Positions 6,985 through 13,916 of a stretch of DNA of 23,958 nucleotides are shown piece by piece. Each line of letters begins with the position of its first letter. Position 1 is the stretch's first letter. Source of the DNA: Oscillospiraceae bacterium (GTDB lineage: Bacteria > Bacillota_A > Clostridia > Oscillospirales > Oscillospiraceae); NCBI GenBank assembly GCA_017939025.1, contig JAGBAI010000044.1:1-23958 (forward strand). The letters run 5' to 3'. Made by a program: the position numbers and the translations under genes. The notes under the pieces are model-generated. The model was given only the letters and a program-made list of their open reading frames with translations. It was not told the DNA's origin and did not search any database.

Positions 6985-7125
6985 GCAACACCCTCGCCCC
7001 CCGCGCTTGCGAGGGGGGTGGCCGAGAGAAGCGAGGCCGGGGGGAGTTCGTATACTCCCCCCAGTCACGCCTTCGGCGTGCCAGCCCCCTCATAAATGCG
7101 GGGGCCGAGGGCGCTGCCGCGCCGG
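6985..7125. repeat. Compound hairpin repeat, second family, copy 2
   Basis: Between mrnC and rqcH. Modules: a G/C-rich hairpin at about 6990-7020, GGGGGGAGT/ACTCCCCCC (7039-7062), CACGCC-TTC-GGCGTG, then CCCCCTCATAAATGCGGGGG and GGCGCTGCCGCGCC. Compared with 2339-2465, the flanking words are kept while the AGTCAC...GTGCCAG stem differs in sequence but still pairs. It would be transcribed in the leader of rqcH or in the mrnC-rqcH spacer. No gene here. Confidence 0.7.
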
Positions 7126-7129
7126 TACA

Positions 7130-7531
7130 TTATAATTCCATAACTGCTTTGAATAGTTCATTCACCCGCTCGGTTCTTCCCAGCAGGTACAATGCGCCGA
7201 ACAGGGCCTCCACGCCGGTAGCTTTGGCGTACTCGGCGGGGGTGCAGGATTTGGGCACCGCGTGGACGTGGGAATTTTTGCCCCGGCGGTAGAAGGCCAG
7301 TTCTTCCTCCGTCAGCAGAGGCAGCAGCTTGTCGGCAAAGACTGCCTGGGATTGGGCTTTCACCATTGCGATGGTGTCCCGGTGGAGGTTGCCTACATTT
7401 TTGCCGCCTTTGGCACAGAGATAGCCCCGGCAGAGGATCTCAAAAACGCAGTCGCCCATGTGGGCAAGGCCCAGATTGGAGATGGCATTGACCTCAGAAA
7501 GGCTTAAGTCCATTTTGAAATAATTTTCCAT
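7130..7531 (-). CDS. mrnC: Mini-ribonuclease III
   Basis: A 133-residue catalytic-domain-only RNase III (MrnC family), which in Bacillus matures 23S rRNA by cutting double-stranded RNA. The family core LGLAHMGDCVFEILCR (residues 20-35) carries the catalytic Asp27 and Glu31; YRRGKNSHVH and ATGVEALFGALYLLGR (104-119) complete the active site. There is no dsRNA-binding domain, as expected. The ATG at 7529-7531 is chosen over the internal ATG at 7513 because of an upstream CGGAG. It overlaps the 3' end of the Gx transporter gene by 28 bp, which suggests coupling. A longer frame upstream is only the other gene read out of frame. Confidence 0.9.
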   Translation of the reverse strand: MENYFKMDLSLSEVNAISNLGLAHMGDCVFEILCRGYLCAKGGKNVGNLHRDTIAMVKAQSQAVFADKLLPLLTEEELAFYRRGKNSHVHAVPKSCTPAEYAKATGVEALFGALYLLGRTERVNELFKAVMEL

Positions 7532-8016
7532 AGTTCGCTCCGGTTCACAAGATATTGGGCACAGAGCCCGGTAAAGGTGCCGCTGACGATGCTGGCAATG
7601 AGCATCACCGGCAGGTAAGCAATGAGTCCCACGGTTTGGGTAATGGCAACGGCCATGGCCATCTGGCCGATGGAGTGGGCGATGGCACCCAGTACACCGG
7701 CAACCCACAGCTGCTTTTTGGTCAGAATTTTCCGGGATAAAATCGTCACCGCGATCGCGCAGATGCCGCCGGCACCGGAATAGAAAATGGTGGAAAAATT
7801 ACCCGCGAACACCGCCCCCAGAAAGACCCGGACGAACAGCACTGCCGCCGCTTCCTTCGGCCCGATGGCGAATACGGTGAACACCGTGATGATGTTGGCA
7901 AGGCCCATTTTGATACCCGGGATGGGCGTCAGGGGCGGAATCTGGGCTTCTACCATAAATATGGTCAGCGCAATGGCGCAGAGCATGGAAAGCAGGGTCA
8001 ATTTGCGGATTTTCAC
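7504..8016 (-). CDS. Gx transporter family membrane protein (Hpre_diP_synt_I)
   Basis: A 170-residue protein with five or six hydrophobic segments, beginning MKIRKLTLLSMLCAIALTIF. The motifs PPLTPIPGIKMGLANI and FVRVFLGAVFAGNFST are typical of the family annotated Gx transporter or heptaprenyl diphosphate synthase component I, which resembles ECF-type substrate-binding membrane subunits. The start codon is GTG (8014-8016) preceded by AAAGGTGGTGA. The usual neighbour (a NusG domain II protein) is absent. The family role is not firmly established; transport of a small organic compound is likely. The promoter is just upstream at 8043-8071. Confidence 0.85.
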   Translation of the reverse strand: MKIRKLTLLSMLCAIALTIFMVEAQIPPLTPIPGIKMGLANIITVFTVFAIGPKEAAAVLFVRVFLGAVFAGNFSTIFYSGAGGICAIAVTILSRKILTKKQLWVAGVLGAIAHSIGQMAMAVAITQTVGLIAYLPVMLIASIVSGTFTGLCAQYLVNRSELWKIISKWT

Positions 8017-8042
8017 CGTGTTTCACCACCTTTTAAAAATAT

Positions 8043-8071
8043 AGAATATCAAAAAAAAGAAACATTGTAAA
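8043..8071 (-). promoter_or_regulatory. Predicted promoter for Gx transporter-mrnC
   Basis: Minus-strand TTTACA (8066-8071), 17-bp spacer, TATTCT (8043-8048). The outer base of the -35 touches the heptanucleotide repeat. Confidence 0.65.
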
Positions 8072-8146
8072 GAGTTAGGAGTTAGGAATTAGGAGTGAGG
8101 AGCTGGCAATCATAAACTCCTCACTCCTCACTCCTAACTCCTCACT
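8071..8146. repeat. Inverted heptanucleotide (AGTKAGG) repeat
   Basis: Two arms of about 30 bp (8073-8102 and 8117-8146), each about four tandem copies of a 7-bp unit AGTTAGG or AGTGAGG, face each other across a 14-nt spacer. The arms differ at only a few positions and can form a long hairpin. One arm supplies the last codons and stop of the peptidase gene. It may serve as its transcription stop. Confidence 0.85.
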
Positions 8147-8922
8147 GGGCTGATAGCCCAGATGTTGCGGATCTGGCCTTCCAGTTCTTCGTAAGTCCAG
8201 AGACGCTGGGAGCGGATACGGCTGTTGGGATCATTGACAGTGAAGGCTTCTCCAGTCCATCCGGTGAGGACAATGTAATGGCCGGTGGTGGTGAAGTCTC
8301 CTTTCCCCAGGGCCAGGATCACGGGGCTGCCTGCTTCGAGAGCATCCGTCATTTTCTTTTTCACCAGGGGCAATTCTGTGGCGGTGAGGCCCAGTTTTCC
8401 GGCACCTTCGCTGATCAGCGTCCAGGAGGAACCATAGCCGGTTTCGTAGTAGCCGTTCTTCTGCGCGAAGGCGGCCATTTCGGCGGGGCTGAAGGAAGTG
8501 TCCCCAGTCAGATAGTATCCAGCCATGGCAAGGCAGGTGGGCCCGCAGCCGGTGACGGCGATGCAGGAGGAACCGTAAGGTTCATAGCCCCACAGGGGAT
8601 CCCACTGCAAAAACAGGGGAACGGTTCCCCGGTCATAGCCGGAAAGATCAATGGTCATTTCTTCCCGGAAGGGATAATTCAGCACGAAGTCCTTCGTCTC
8701 CGGGTTGTTTTCGTAGAGTTCGATGATCTCCCAGGGATATTCACCGATGGAAATACCGCGGCTTTCGGCAAAGGCTTTGACCTCCTGCGCTTCGGTACTG
8801 CGCTCCTCCCAGGAAAAGGAAATGTCCCGGTATAGATTGTAGGCGGGCTTGTATAACAAAAATGCCGCAAGTACCGCGGCAAAAAGAATCAGGATCAGAT
8901 TGTAACGTTTCTTTGTTTTCAT
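8134..8922 (-). CDS. C39-like (papain-fold) peptidase, membrane-anchored
   Basis: A 262-residue protein with an N-terminal membrane anchor (residues 8-24) and a C-terminal peptidase C39-like domain (about 100-262). Catalytic elements are visible: QWDPLWGYEPYG (106-117) before the nucleophile Cys126 in GCGPTCLAM, His215 in TGHYIVLTGW and Asn230-Asp231 in VNDPNS. The domain is expected outside the cell, acting on peptides or cell-wall-linked substrates; no ABC-transporter domains are attached, unlike bacteriocin C39 processors. The ribosome site is weak. The final codons (Val-Arg-Ser-stop) fall inside the heptanucleotide repeat. It lies 38 bp after the Nudix gene on the same strand. Confidence 0.85.
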   Translation of the reverse strand: MKTKKRYNLILILFAAVLAAFLLYKPAYNLYRDISFSWEERSTEAQEVKAFAESRGISIGEYPWEIIELYENNPETKDFVLNYPFREEMTIDLSGYDRGTVPLFLQWDPLWGYEPYGSSCIAVTGCGPTCLAMAGYYLTGDTSFSPAEMAAFAQKNGYYETGYGSSWTLISEGAGKLGLTATELPLVKKKMTDALEAGSPVILALGKGDFTTTGHYIVLTGWTGEAFTVNDPNSRIRSQRLWTYEELEGQIRNIWAISPVRS

Positions 8923-8960
8923 GGATCATTTCTTTCTTTGGCAAATGGAAGTGTTGCAAT

Positions 8961-9428
8961 TTACCGGATCTTCTTTCCATCCAGCACGGCTTCCAGCAGC
9001 TTGTCGCCGCTGTAGCGCAGGGTCAGCAGGAAGAAGGGGGCATCCTGCCAGATTAGATCCAGGAAAATCTGGTCACCTTCCCACTTGGGCAGGTCATTTA
9101 AATATTCCCGGCTGATCCAGCGCAGATCCCCTTCGTCGCATTCCTTTAACGCGCCCTCAAAACCGTCGGCGGTGAACAGGTACATGTATTCTCCCTCGCA
9201 GCAGTCGTTGAGAAAGGTGACAATGCCGCGGCAGCGCCAGCTGGTCAATATCAGGCCCGTTTCCTCTCTGGCTTCCCGGAGGAGGCATTCGTCGGGGCTT
9301 TCGTTTTCTTCAAACTTGCCGCCGATGCCGATCCATTTGTCCTGGTTGATGTCGTTCTTCTTTTTGACCCGGTGGAGCATGAGGACATCATTTTCCCGGG
9401 TGATGTAGCAAAGGGTGGTGTGGAGCAT
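8961..9428 (-). CDS. Nudix hydrolase (MutT/8-oxo-dGTPase-like)
   Basis: A 155-residue Nudix enzyme. The Nudix box GX5EX7REUXEEXGU is perfect: Gly37, Glu43, Arg51-Glu52, Glu55-Glu56 and Gly58. The preceding VKKKNDINQDKWIGIGGK resembles MutT-type enzymes that hydrolyse oxidised nucleoside triphosphates, but the substrate is not certain. Start 9428 is preceded by AGAAGGAT. A longer frame runs into the hairpin element at 9445-9520 and would add repeat-encoded residues. The downstream C39 peptidase and upstream lipid kinase are on the same strand. Confidence 0.9.
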   Translation of the reverse strand: MLHTTLCYITRENDVLMLHRVKKKNDINQDKWIGIGGKFEENESPDECLLREAREETGLILTSWRCRGIVTFLNDCCEGEYMYLFTADGFEGALKECDEGDLRWISREYLNDLPKWEGDQIFLDLIWQDAPFFLLTLRYSGDKLLEAVLDGKKIR

Positions 9429-9444
9429 TGTGAGATCCTTCTTT

Positions 9445-9520
9445 CGTAGGGGCCGATGCCCACATCGTCCCTTTTTCAAAGCCGGCAGAAATAGGGCCGA
9501 TGTGGGCATCGGCCCCTACG
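9445..9520. repeat. GTAGGG hairpin element, locus B2, intergenic
   Basis: Arms 9445-9472 and 9493-9520 are 28-bp inverted repeats with one mismatch, around a 20-nt centre. The arm sequence is that of the element inside rqcH. It lies between the lipid kinase stop (9530) and the Nudix start (9428). Confidence 0.9.
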
Positions 9521-9529
9521 GGTACGCTG

Positions 9530-10420
9530 TTACCCCTTCTTCTGGATCAGGCGGATGGCGTGGTGCAGATTTTCAACTTGGATGTTATTGTAGCCGTCGG
9601 CCTTTTCTCCGTCCAGCGTCCAGGCCATGAAGGGGTCAGCGGTGATGGCAATGGACTTGGCAGTGCGGAAGGTGATCATGGCGCAGTTGTATTTCTGGTT
9701 CTGGACAGCGGTGATGCACTCGGTGATCTCTGTCAGATTCTTCGGGGCCCGAACCAGCATCACTTCGAAAATGCCGTCGCCCATGTCCACCCGCTTGGGA
9801 TCCAAGGTCAGAATGCCGCCGATGGAGGTGGAATTACAGATGGCACCGAAAATGTAATCGTCCTCCACAACTTCGCCGTCAATGACCATTCGGATGTGCT
9901 CGTTGCGGATCTGGGAAATTTCGGAAATACCGCCCAGAACATAGGCGGTGTGGCCCAGGGCGTTTTTGATGTTTTGGGGTACGATGTAGCTGGACTTGGT
10001 GAAGGCACCGAAGGAAGCCACATAGCAGAAATACCGGTCACCGAACCGCCCGGCATCGTAGAGCACCGGTTCGCCCTCCAGGATGTCCTTCGCCGCCTGA
10101 AGGGGATTGTGGCTCAGCTTCAGGGAAGAGGCAAAGTCGTTGGTGGTGCCGGAGGGGATGTAACCCACTGGAACCTGTGCGCCGACCTGAAGCAGGCCGG
10201 TGACCGTTTCGTTCAGAGTACCGTCACCGCCGCAGCAGACTACCACGTCTACCTTCGGGCCCCACTGGGCTGCATACCGGGTAGCTGCACCGGGGCCGGT
10301 GGTCATGGCGGTATGGACTTCGTAGCCGGACTGGGTAAACAGCAGCAGGATATCTGCCAGATATTTGTTTGCCTTTTTCTGACCGGAAAAAGGATTCATG
10401 ATAAAAAGCATTCTTTTCAT
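9530..10420 (-). CDS. Diacylglycerol/lipid kinase family protein
   Basis: A 296-residue DagK/YegS-type kinase that phosphorylates diacylglycerol or a related lipid at the inner membrane surface. Signature blocks: NPFSG (9-13), GGDGTLNE (64-71, nucleotide binding) and PSGTTNDFA (89-97). The second domain contains the CNSTSIGG and DPKRVDMGDGIFEV region typical of the family. The ATG at 10418-10420 has a GAGG site 9 nt upstream and is preferred to the GTG at 10435. It could recycle diacylglycerol from lipoteichoic acid synthesis, as DgkB does in Bacillus; that role is inferred. Confidence 0.9.
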   Translation of the reverse strand: MKRMLFIMNPFSGQKKANKYLADILLLFTQSGYEVHTAMTTGPGAATRYAAQWGPKVDVVVCCGGDGTLNETVTGLLQVGAQVPVGYIPSGTTNDFASSLKLSHNPLQAAKDILEGEPVLYDAGRFGDRYFCYVASFGAFTKSSYIVPQNIKNALGHTAYVLGGISEISQIRNEHIRMVIDGEVVEDDYIFGAICNSTSIGGILTLDPKRVDMGDGIFEVMLVRAPKNLTEITECITAVQNQKYNCAMITFRTAKSIAITADPFMAWTLDGEKADGYNNIQVENLHHAIRLIQKKG

Positions 10421-10450
10421 GGATATTCGCCTCACATTTTCAGTAAGCCC

Positions 10451-10478
10451 ATTATAGCACCCGAAATGAATTCCGCAA
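10451..10478 (-). promoter_or_regulatory. Predicted promoter for the lipid kinase
   Basis: Minus-strand TTGCGG (10473-10478), 16-bp spacer, TATAAT (10451-10456), 30 bp before the start codon. Confidence 0.65.
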
Positions 10479-10532
10479 GCGTTTTTGCCTGGCCCGGCGA
10501 AAATTTACGGTTTGGACATAATCGGAGAGTGG

Positions 10533-10561
10533 TTGCCTTTTGCGGAGGAAGGTGGTAAGAT
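10533..10561 (+). promoter_or_regulatory. Possible promoter for radical SAM gene
   Basis: TTGCCT (10533-10538), 17-bp spacer, TAAGAT (10556-10561), ending exactly where the repeat element begins. Transcription from it would place the whole hairpin element in a leader of about 210 nt. Confidence 0.4.
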
Positions 10562-10762
10562 AAATTACAGTTTGGCGGGCTGTTTGAATACATCATCGTA
10601 GGGACCGTCCTCCCGGACGGTCCGCCCAGAAATCCGACCTCAATGGGCGGATTTCTGGAATTTATACGGCGAACGTTGCGAGAAAATTGCCCATCGAGGT
10701 CATTTTTTTCGACGGACCGTCCGGGAGGACGGTCCCTACGCCAATTCGATAAATGGCAATTT
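10562..10762. repeat. GTAGGG hairpin element, locus C1, full copy
   Basis: 27-bp perfect inverted repeats at 10597-10623 and 10714-10740, each a hairpin (GGACCGTCC, loop TCCC, GGACGGTCC). Between them CCAGAAATCCG pairs with CGGATTTCTGG, and GACCTC pairs with the later GAGGTC. Outer ends AAATTACAGTTTGGCGGGC (10562-10580) and CAATTT (to 10762) form a weaker terminal inverted repeat. A second copy starts at 23847. Confidence 0.85.
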
Positions 10763-10780
10763 ACCAAAACAGGAACGGTT

Positions 10781-11647
10781 ATGAAATTTCTATCAGACCA
10801 TTACAAGGAAAAATTTGGCTGCAAGGTCTACAAGCTTTCTCTGGATGGGGGATTTTCCTGTCCTAACCGGGACGGTACGGTGGGCGTGGGGGGCTGTATT
10901 TTCTGTACCGGCAGCGGGGAGTTTGCCGAAGGGGGACAGGAAGCGGTTTCTGTCCAGCTGGAACGGGCAAAGGCCCGGGTGGCGGCAAAAAATAAGGATG
11001 GAAAATACATCGCCTATTTTCAGGCCTTTACAAATACCTACGCTCCGGTGGAACGGCTGCGCAGGCTTTATTTTGCTGCCATCGATCCGGAGGATATTGT
11101 GGGTCTTTCCGTTGGTACAAGGCCAGACTGCCTGGACGAAGATGTGGTGGCCCTCCTGGCAGAGGTGAACCGGGTCAAGCCGGTGTCGGTGGAGCTGGGG
11201 TTACAGACCATCCATGAAGAAACTGCCCGGTATATCCGCCGGGGATATCCGGCGGAGGTTTATTTCGACGCCGTCAAAAGACTGAAAGCGGAAAACATCG
11301 AGGTGGTGACTCACGTCATCCTGGGGCTGCCGGGAGAAAGCACGGAAATGATGCTGGAAACCACCCGGGCAGCGGTAAAGGCCGGAACGGACGGGGTCAA
11401 ATTTCATCTGCTCCATGTCCTGCGGGGGACGGATCTGGCCAAGGACTACGAAGCGGGCCGTTTTACCTGTATGACCATGGAGGAATACGGAAAAATTCTG
11501 AAACAGTGCGTGGCCTTGCTGCCGGAAAACGTGGTGATCCACCGGATCACCGGGGATGGCGCGAAAAAGGATCTGATCGCCCCGCTGTGGTCCGCGGACA
11601 AAAAACGGGTGCTGAACTATTTACACAAGGTGTTGTCCGAAGCATAA
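10781..11647 (+). CDS. Radical SAM protein, TIGR01212/YhcC family
   Basis: A 288-residue radical SAM enzyme. The family's unusual cluster motif is CX11CX2C: Cys27 in FSCPNRDG, then Cys39 and Cys42 in GGCIFC, binding a 4Fe-4S cluster that cleaves S-adenosylmethionine. FQAFTNTYAPVERL, GTRPDC, ELGLQT and HVILGLPGE follow as in YhcC-like proteins. The reaction catalysed by the family is not settled here. The start at 10781 has AGGA 6 nt upstream; the longer frame begins inside the repeat. It is convergent with the MerR gene and separated from it by a hairpin terminator. Confidence 0.9.
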   Translation: MKFLSDHYKEKFGCKVYKLSLDGGFSCPNRDGTVGVGGCIFCTGSGEFAEGGQEAVSVQLERAKARVAAKNKDGKYIAYFQAFTNTYAPVERLRRLYFAAIDPEDIVGLSVGTRPDCLDEDVVALLAEVNRVKPVSVELGLQTIHEETARYIRRGYPAEVYFDAVKRLKAENIEVVTHVILGLPGESTEMMLETTRAAVKAGTDGVKFHLLHVLRGTDLAKDYEAGRFTCMTMEEYGKILKQCVALLPENVVIHRITGDGAKKDLIAPLWSADKKRVLNYLHKVLSEA

Positions 11648-11670
11648 AAAAGACACCGCCGAAGCGGTGC
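11646..11670. terminator. Bidirectional terminator between radical SAM and merR genes
   Basis: Stem CACCGC (11654-11659) / GCGGTG (11664-11669) with loop CGAA, which reads TTCG on the minus strand. The A-run at 11646-11651 gives a T-run after the hairpin on the minus strand, so it is best suited to end the merR transcript. Confidence 0.75.
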
Positions 11671-11678
11671 CTTGCTGT

Positions 11679-12410
11679 TTATTGGTTGGCGCAGTAGAAA
11701 TCGATGGCTTTCTTGGCGAATTCTCCGGTGCCGTCGCCGCCGGTTTTGTCGATGTTTTCCGTCATGCTGCCGCCGCCGGCATACATTTCTCCCAGGCCCC
11801 GAAGGATCTGGGGGGTGCAGTCATAGAAATGCTCCGTAAAGAATTCCTGTAATTCCCGCACCCAGCACTGGACTTCCTTACTGTCCGGAGACAGATGCCG
11901 CAGCTGACCCAGCCGGCGGAAAAAGTCCATAACCTGGCTGTTGATCTGCTGCTCCTGCCCGGGACTGCGGCGGCTGCGTTTGCGCTGCCATTGCTGCCAG
12001 GCTTCGGTCTTTCCGTAGAGGTTTTCCGCCTGGGCCTGGTATTCGTCGATCTTTTTCGGATCCCAGTTGTCAAATTCCAAATATTTCACTCCCATCAGTT
12101 TGATCCCGTTGACCAGATGGATCCGGTTTTGCAGGTGGGTCACCTTGGCCTTCAGCAGCTGCGCCTGCTGTTCCAGAATCCGGTTCCGGTCGTAATCCGG
12201 GGCATCCAGGATTCCCTGGATCTTTTTCAGAGGAAAACCCAGTTCCCGGAACAGCAGGATCAGATACAGCCGCTCCAGGGCGTCGTCATCGTACAGCCGG
12301 TAGCCTGCCTCTGTTACCGTCGTGGGCTTCAGCAGCCCGATGGCATCGTAGTGGTGCAGCGTCCGGACACTGCAATGGCTGCGCCCGGCTATTTCCTTTA
12401 CGGTCATCAT
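11679..12410 (-). CDS. MerR-family regulator with TipAS-like domain
   Basis: A 243-residue regulator. The N-terminal MerR helix-turn-helix and wing (residues 2-70: TVKEIAGRSHCSVRTLHHYD, then GLLKP and GYRLYDDDALERL) is followed by a coiled dimerisation helix (about 75-105) and a C-terminal alpha-helical domain (about 130-243) of TipAS type. In TipA, Mta and SkgA this domain binds hydrophobic drugs and triggers promoter activation. The ATG at 12408-12410 is chosen because AGGAGGGA (12416-12423) would abut the ATG at 12416. Its promoter has the 19-bp spacer diagnostic of MerR control, so it is probably autoregulated. It is divergent from the MBL gene. Confidence 0.88.
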   Translation of the reverse strand: MMTVKEIAGRSHCSVRTLHHYDAIGLLKPTTVTEAGYRLYDDDALERLYLILLFRELGFPLKKIQGILDAPDYDRNRILEQQAQLLKAKVTHLQNRIHLVNGIKLMGVKYLEFDNWDPKKIDEYQAQAENLYGKTEAWQQWQRKRSRRSPGQEQQINSQVMDFFRRLGQLRHLSPDSKEVQCWVRELQEFFTEHFYDCTPQILRGLGEMYAGGGSMTENIDKTGGDGTGEFAKKAIDFYCANQ

Positions 12411-12429
12411 AAGCATCCCTCCTGTGGGT

Positions 12430-12460
12430 ATTATAAAGCCTGACGTAAGGTCAGAGTCAA
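12430..12460 (-). promoter_or_regulatory. MerR-type promoter and operator
   Basis: Minus-strand TTGACT (12455-12460), 19-bp spacer, TATAAT (12430-12435). The overlong spacer contains the dyad CTGAC-CTTAC-GTCAG (12440-12454), the expected MerR-family operator. The leader to the start codon is very short. Confidence 0.85.
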
Positions 12461-12477
12461 GAGGAAATTTTGATTTT

Positions 12478-13233
12478 ATGAACATTGTAACACTGATTGA
12501 AAACACATCCTGCCGGGAAACACTGGCCTGGGAACACGGGCTGAGCCTGTATCTGGAAACAGCCGGACAGAAGATCCTGTTTGATATGGGCCAGTCCGGT
12601 GCCTTTGCCGACAATGCCTCCCGGTTGGGTATTGATCTGGGAACAGTGGATTTTGCTGTGCTGTCCCACGGGCACTATGACCACGGGGGCGGTATCCGGC
12701 GATTTTTGCAGAGCAATGCCCATACTTTTATTTATGTAAACCAATGCGCATTTGAACCCCACTTCAATGCCGGAGGGAAGAACATTGGCCTGGATCCAAC
12801 CCTGCCCAGGGAGCGGATCCGGTTTGTGGAAGGCAATTTATCCCTGGCTCCCGGTATATCCCTTCAGACAGTGCCATTTTTGCCGACAGATACTGCGGGA
12901 ATGACTTCCTGTGACGGACAACCGGAGGATTTTCGCCATGAGCAGTATCTGCTGGTGGAGGAAGCGGGAAAACGGATCCTCATCAGCGGCTGCTCCCACA
13001 AGGGGATCGTGGCCATTGCGGAGCATTTTCGGCCGGATGTGCTGGTAGGAGGCTTCCATTTTATGAAGACCGAAGACGAAGAGGTTCTGGAGGAAGCGGC
13101 CCGGCGGCTGCTGGCGCTGGACTGTGTGTACTATACCGGCCACTGTACGGGGCAGAAGCAGTTTGATTTCCTGAAGCAGATCATGGGCGAACGCCTCCAT
13201 GCTGTTTCTACCGGAACGGTACTCCGGATATGA
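12478..13233 (+). CDS. MBL-fold metallo-hydrolase
   Basis: A 251-residue metallo-beta-lactamase-fold protein. The metal-binding motif HGHYDH is at residues 64-69 after VDFAVLS; further ligands are likely in ISGCSHKG and YTGHCTG. The layout (ENTSC..., FDMGQSG, SHGHYDHGGG) resembles the family that includes 7,8-dihydropterin-6-methyl-4-(beta-D-ribofuranosyl)aminobenzene-5'-phosphate synthase-like proteins; the substrate is unknown. The start at 12478 fits the conserved N-terminus, with GAGG at 12461-12464 rather far upstream. Transcribed away from the MerR regulator across a shared 67-bp gap, it is a candidate target of that regulator. Confidence 0.85.
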   Translation: MNIVTLIENTSCRETLAWEHGLSLYLETAGQKILFDMGQSGAFADNASRLGIDLGTVDFAVLSHGHYDHGGGIRRFLQSNAHTFIYVNQCAFEPHFNAGGKNIGLDPTLPRERIRFVEGNLSLAPGISLQTVPFLPTDTAGMTSCDGQPEDFRHEQYLLVEEAGKRILISGCSHKGIVAIAEHFRPDVLVGGFHFMKTEDEEVLEEAARRLLALDCVYYTGHCTGQKQFDFLKQIMGERLHAVSTGTVLRI

Positions 13234-13260
13234 AAAACGGGACTGCAATCGCAGTCCCGT
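13233..13260 (-). terminator. Intrinsic terminator overlapping MBL stop
   Basis: Perfect 10-bp stem ACGGGACTGC/GCAGTCCCGT (13237-13260, 4-nt loop). The A-run at 13233-13237 becomes TTTTT after the hairpin on the minus strand, so it fits termination of the leftward ABC-F operon after its repeat. It may also stop the MBL transcript. Confidence 0.65.
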
Positions 13261-13467
13261 AAATTGCGGTTTGGCGGGCAGATCACAAACAACGTATTGT
13301 AGGGGAGGGGCATTGCCCCTCCCGCTCGCTATCGATAATTGAGTGGCAGGTTTTTTCAGAAATCGTGACAATTACGGAAATACCAACTGCTTGCGTAACT
13401 GCCAGGTTGTGGGAGGGGCACTGCCCCTCCCCTACAGTGGCGCTGTTTTTAAATGCTCTACAAACTA
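13261..13467. repeat. GTAGGG hairpin element, locus D, full copy
   Basis: Hairpin modules at 13299-13323 and, inverted, at 13411-13435 (GGGAGGGGCA paired with TGCCCCTCCC). The outer left end AAATTGCGGTTTGGCGGGC matches loci C and E, and the core CTATCGATAATTGAGTGGC matches CTATCGATGATTGAGCGGC at locus E. The right end abuts the stop codon of the gene at 13468. There is no gene in this interval. Confidence 0.85.
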
Positions 13468-13893
13468 TTAAGAGAACATCTTGGAAATCTTCGACAGGGG
13501 CTCTACGACGGCTGCCAGGTCTTCGATGGCCTTGTTCAGCGTCTGGAAATCGATGGTATTCAGCTTGTTCATGGTTTCTGTCAGACCCTGCTGGGCGGTG
13601 GATACCAGGGTGTCCACGCCGGTGACCATACCGGACAGATCGATCTGGGCCAGTTGTCCGGTGGCGGTTTCCAGATTGCTTAAAACGCCCTGCATCTGGC
13701 TCAGCACAGCATCAATTTCCGGCAGCACAGCCAGAAGCTGGGGGAGCAGATTAAGCAGCAGCAGGAAGGCTGCCCCGCAGAATACAGCCGCTGCCAGAGA
13801 AAACAGGCATTGCAGCCGTCCCAGCCGAACCTGACGGCGGCTGTTTTTCTCCATACGTTCCAAAAGTTCAATCAATTGCGTGTTTTCTTCCAT
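13468..13893 (-). CDS. Small membrane protein with coiled coil
   Basis: A 141-residue protein of unknown function. Residues 1-25 are charged and cytoplasmic (EENTQLIELLERMEKNSRR). One transmembrane helix spans about 28-50, and residues 55-135 form a long amphipathic helix with repeated Leu/Ile/Met spacing, suggestive of a coiled coil. No enzyme motif is visible. It starts 23 bp after the ABC-F stop, with AAAGGAG upstream, so it is probably the second gene of that operon. Its stop coincides with the edge of the repeat element. Confidence 0.75.
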   Translation of the reverse strand: MEENTQLIELLERMEKNSRRQVRLGRLQCLFSLAAAVFCGAAFLLLLNLLPQLLAVLPEIDAVLSQMQGVLSNLETATGQLAQIDLSGMVTGVDTLVSTAQQGLTETMNKLNTIDFQTLNKAIEDLAAVVEPLSKISKMFS

Positions 13894-13916
13894 GGTTCAC
13901 CGCTCCTTTATGGTTT

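Noticed and set aside
6955..7093. Longer N-terminus for RqcH
   Set aside because: The extra 46 residues are Arg/Pro-rich translation of the hairpin repeat, and a good SD sits before the ATG at 6955.
10643..10780. Longer N-terminus for the radical SAM protein
   Set aside because: It would start inside repeat element C; the family N-terminus and a ribosome site fit 10781.
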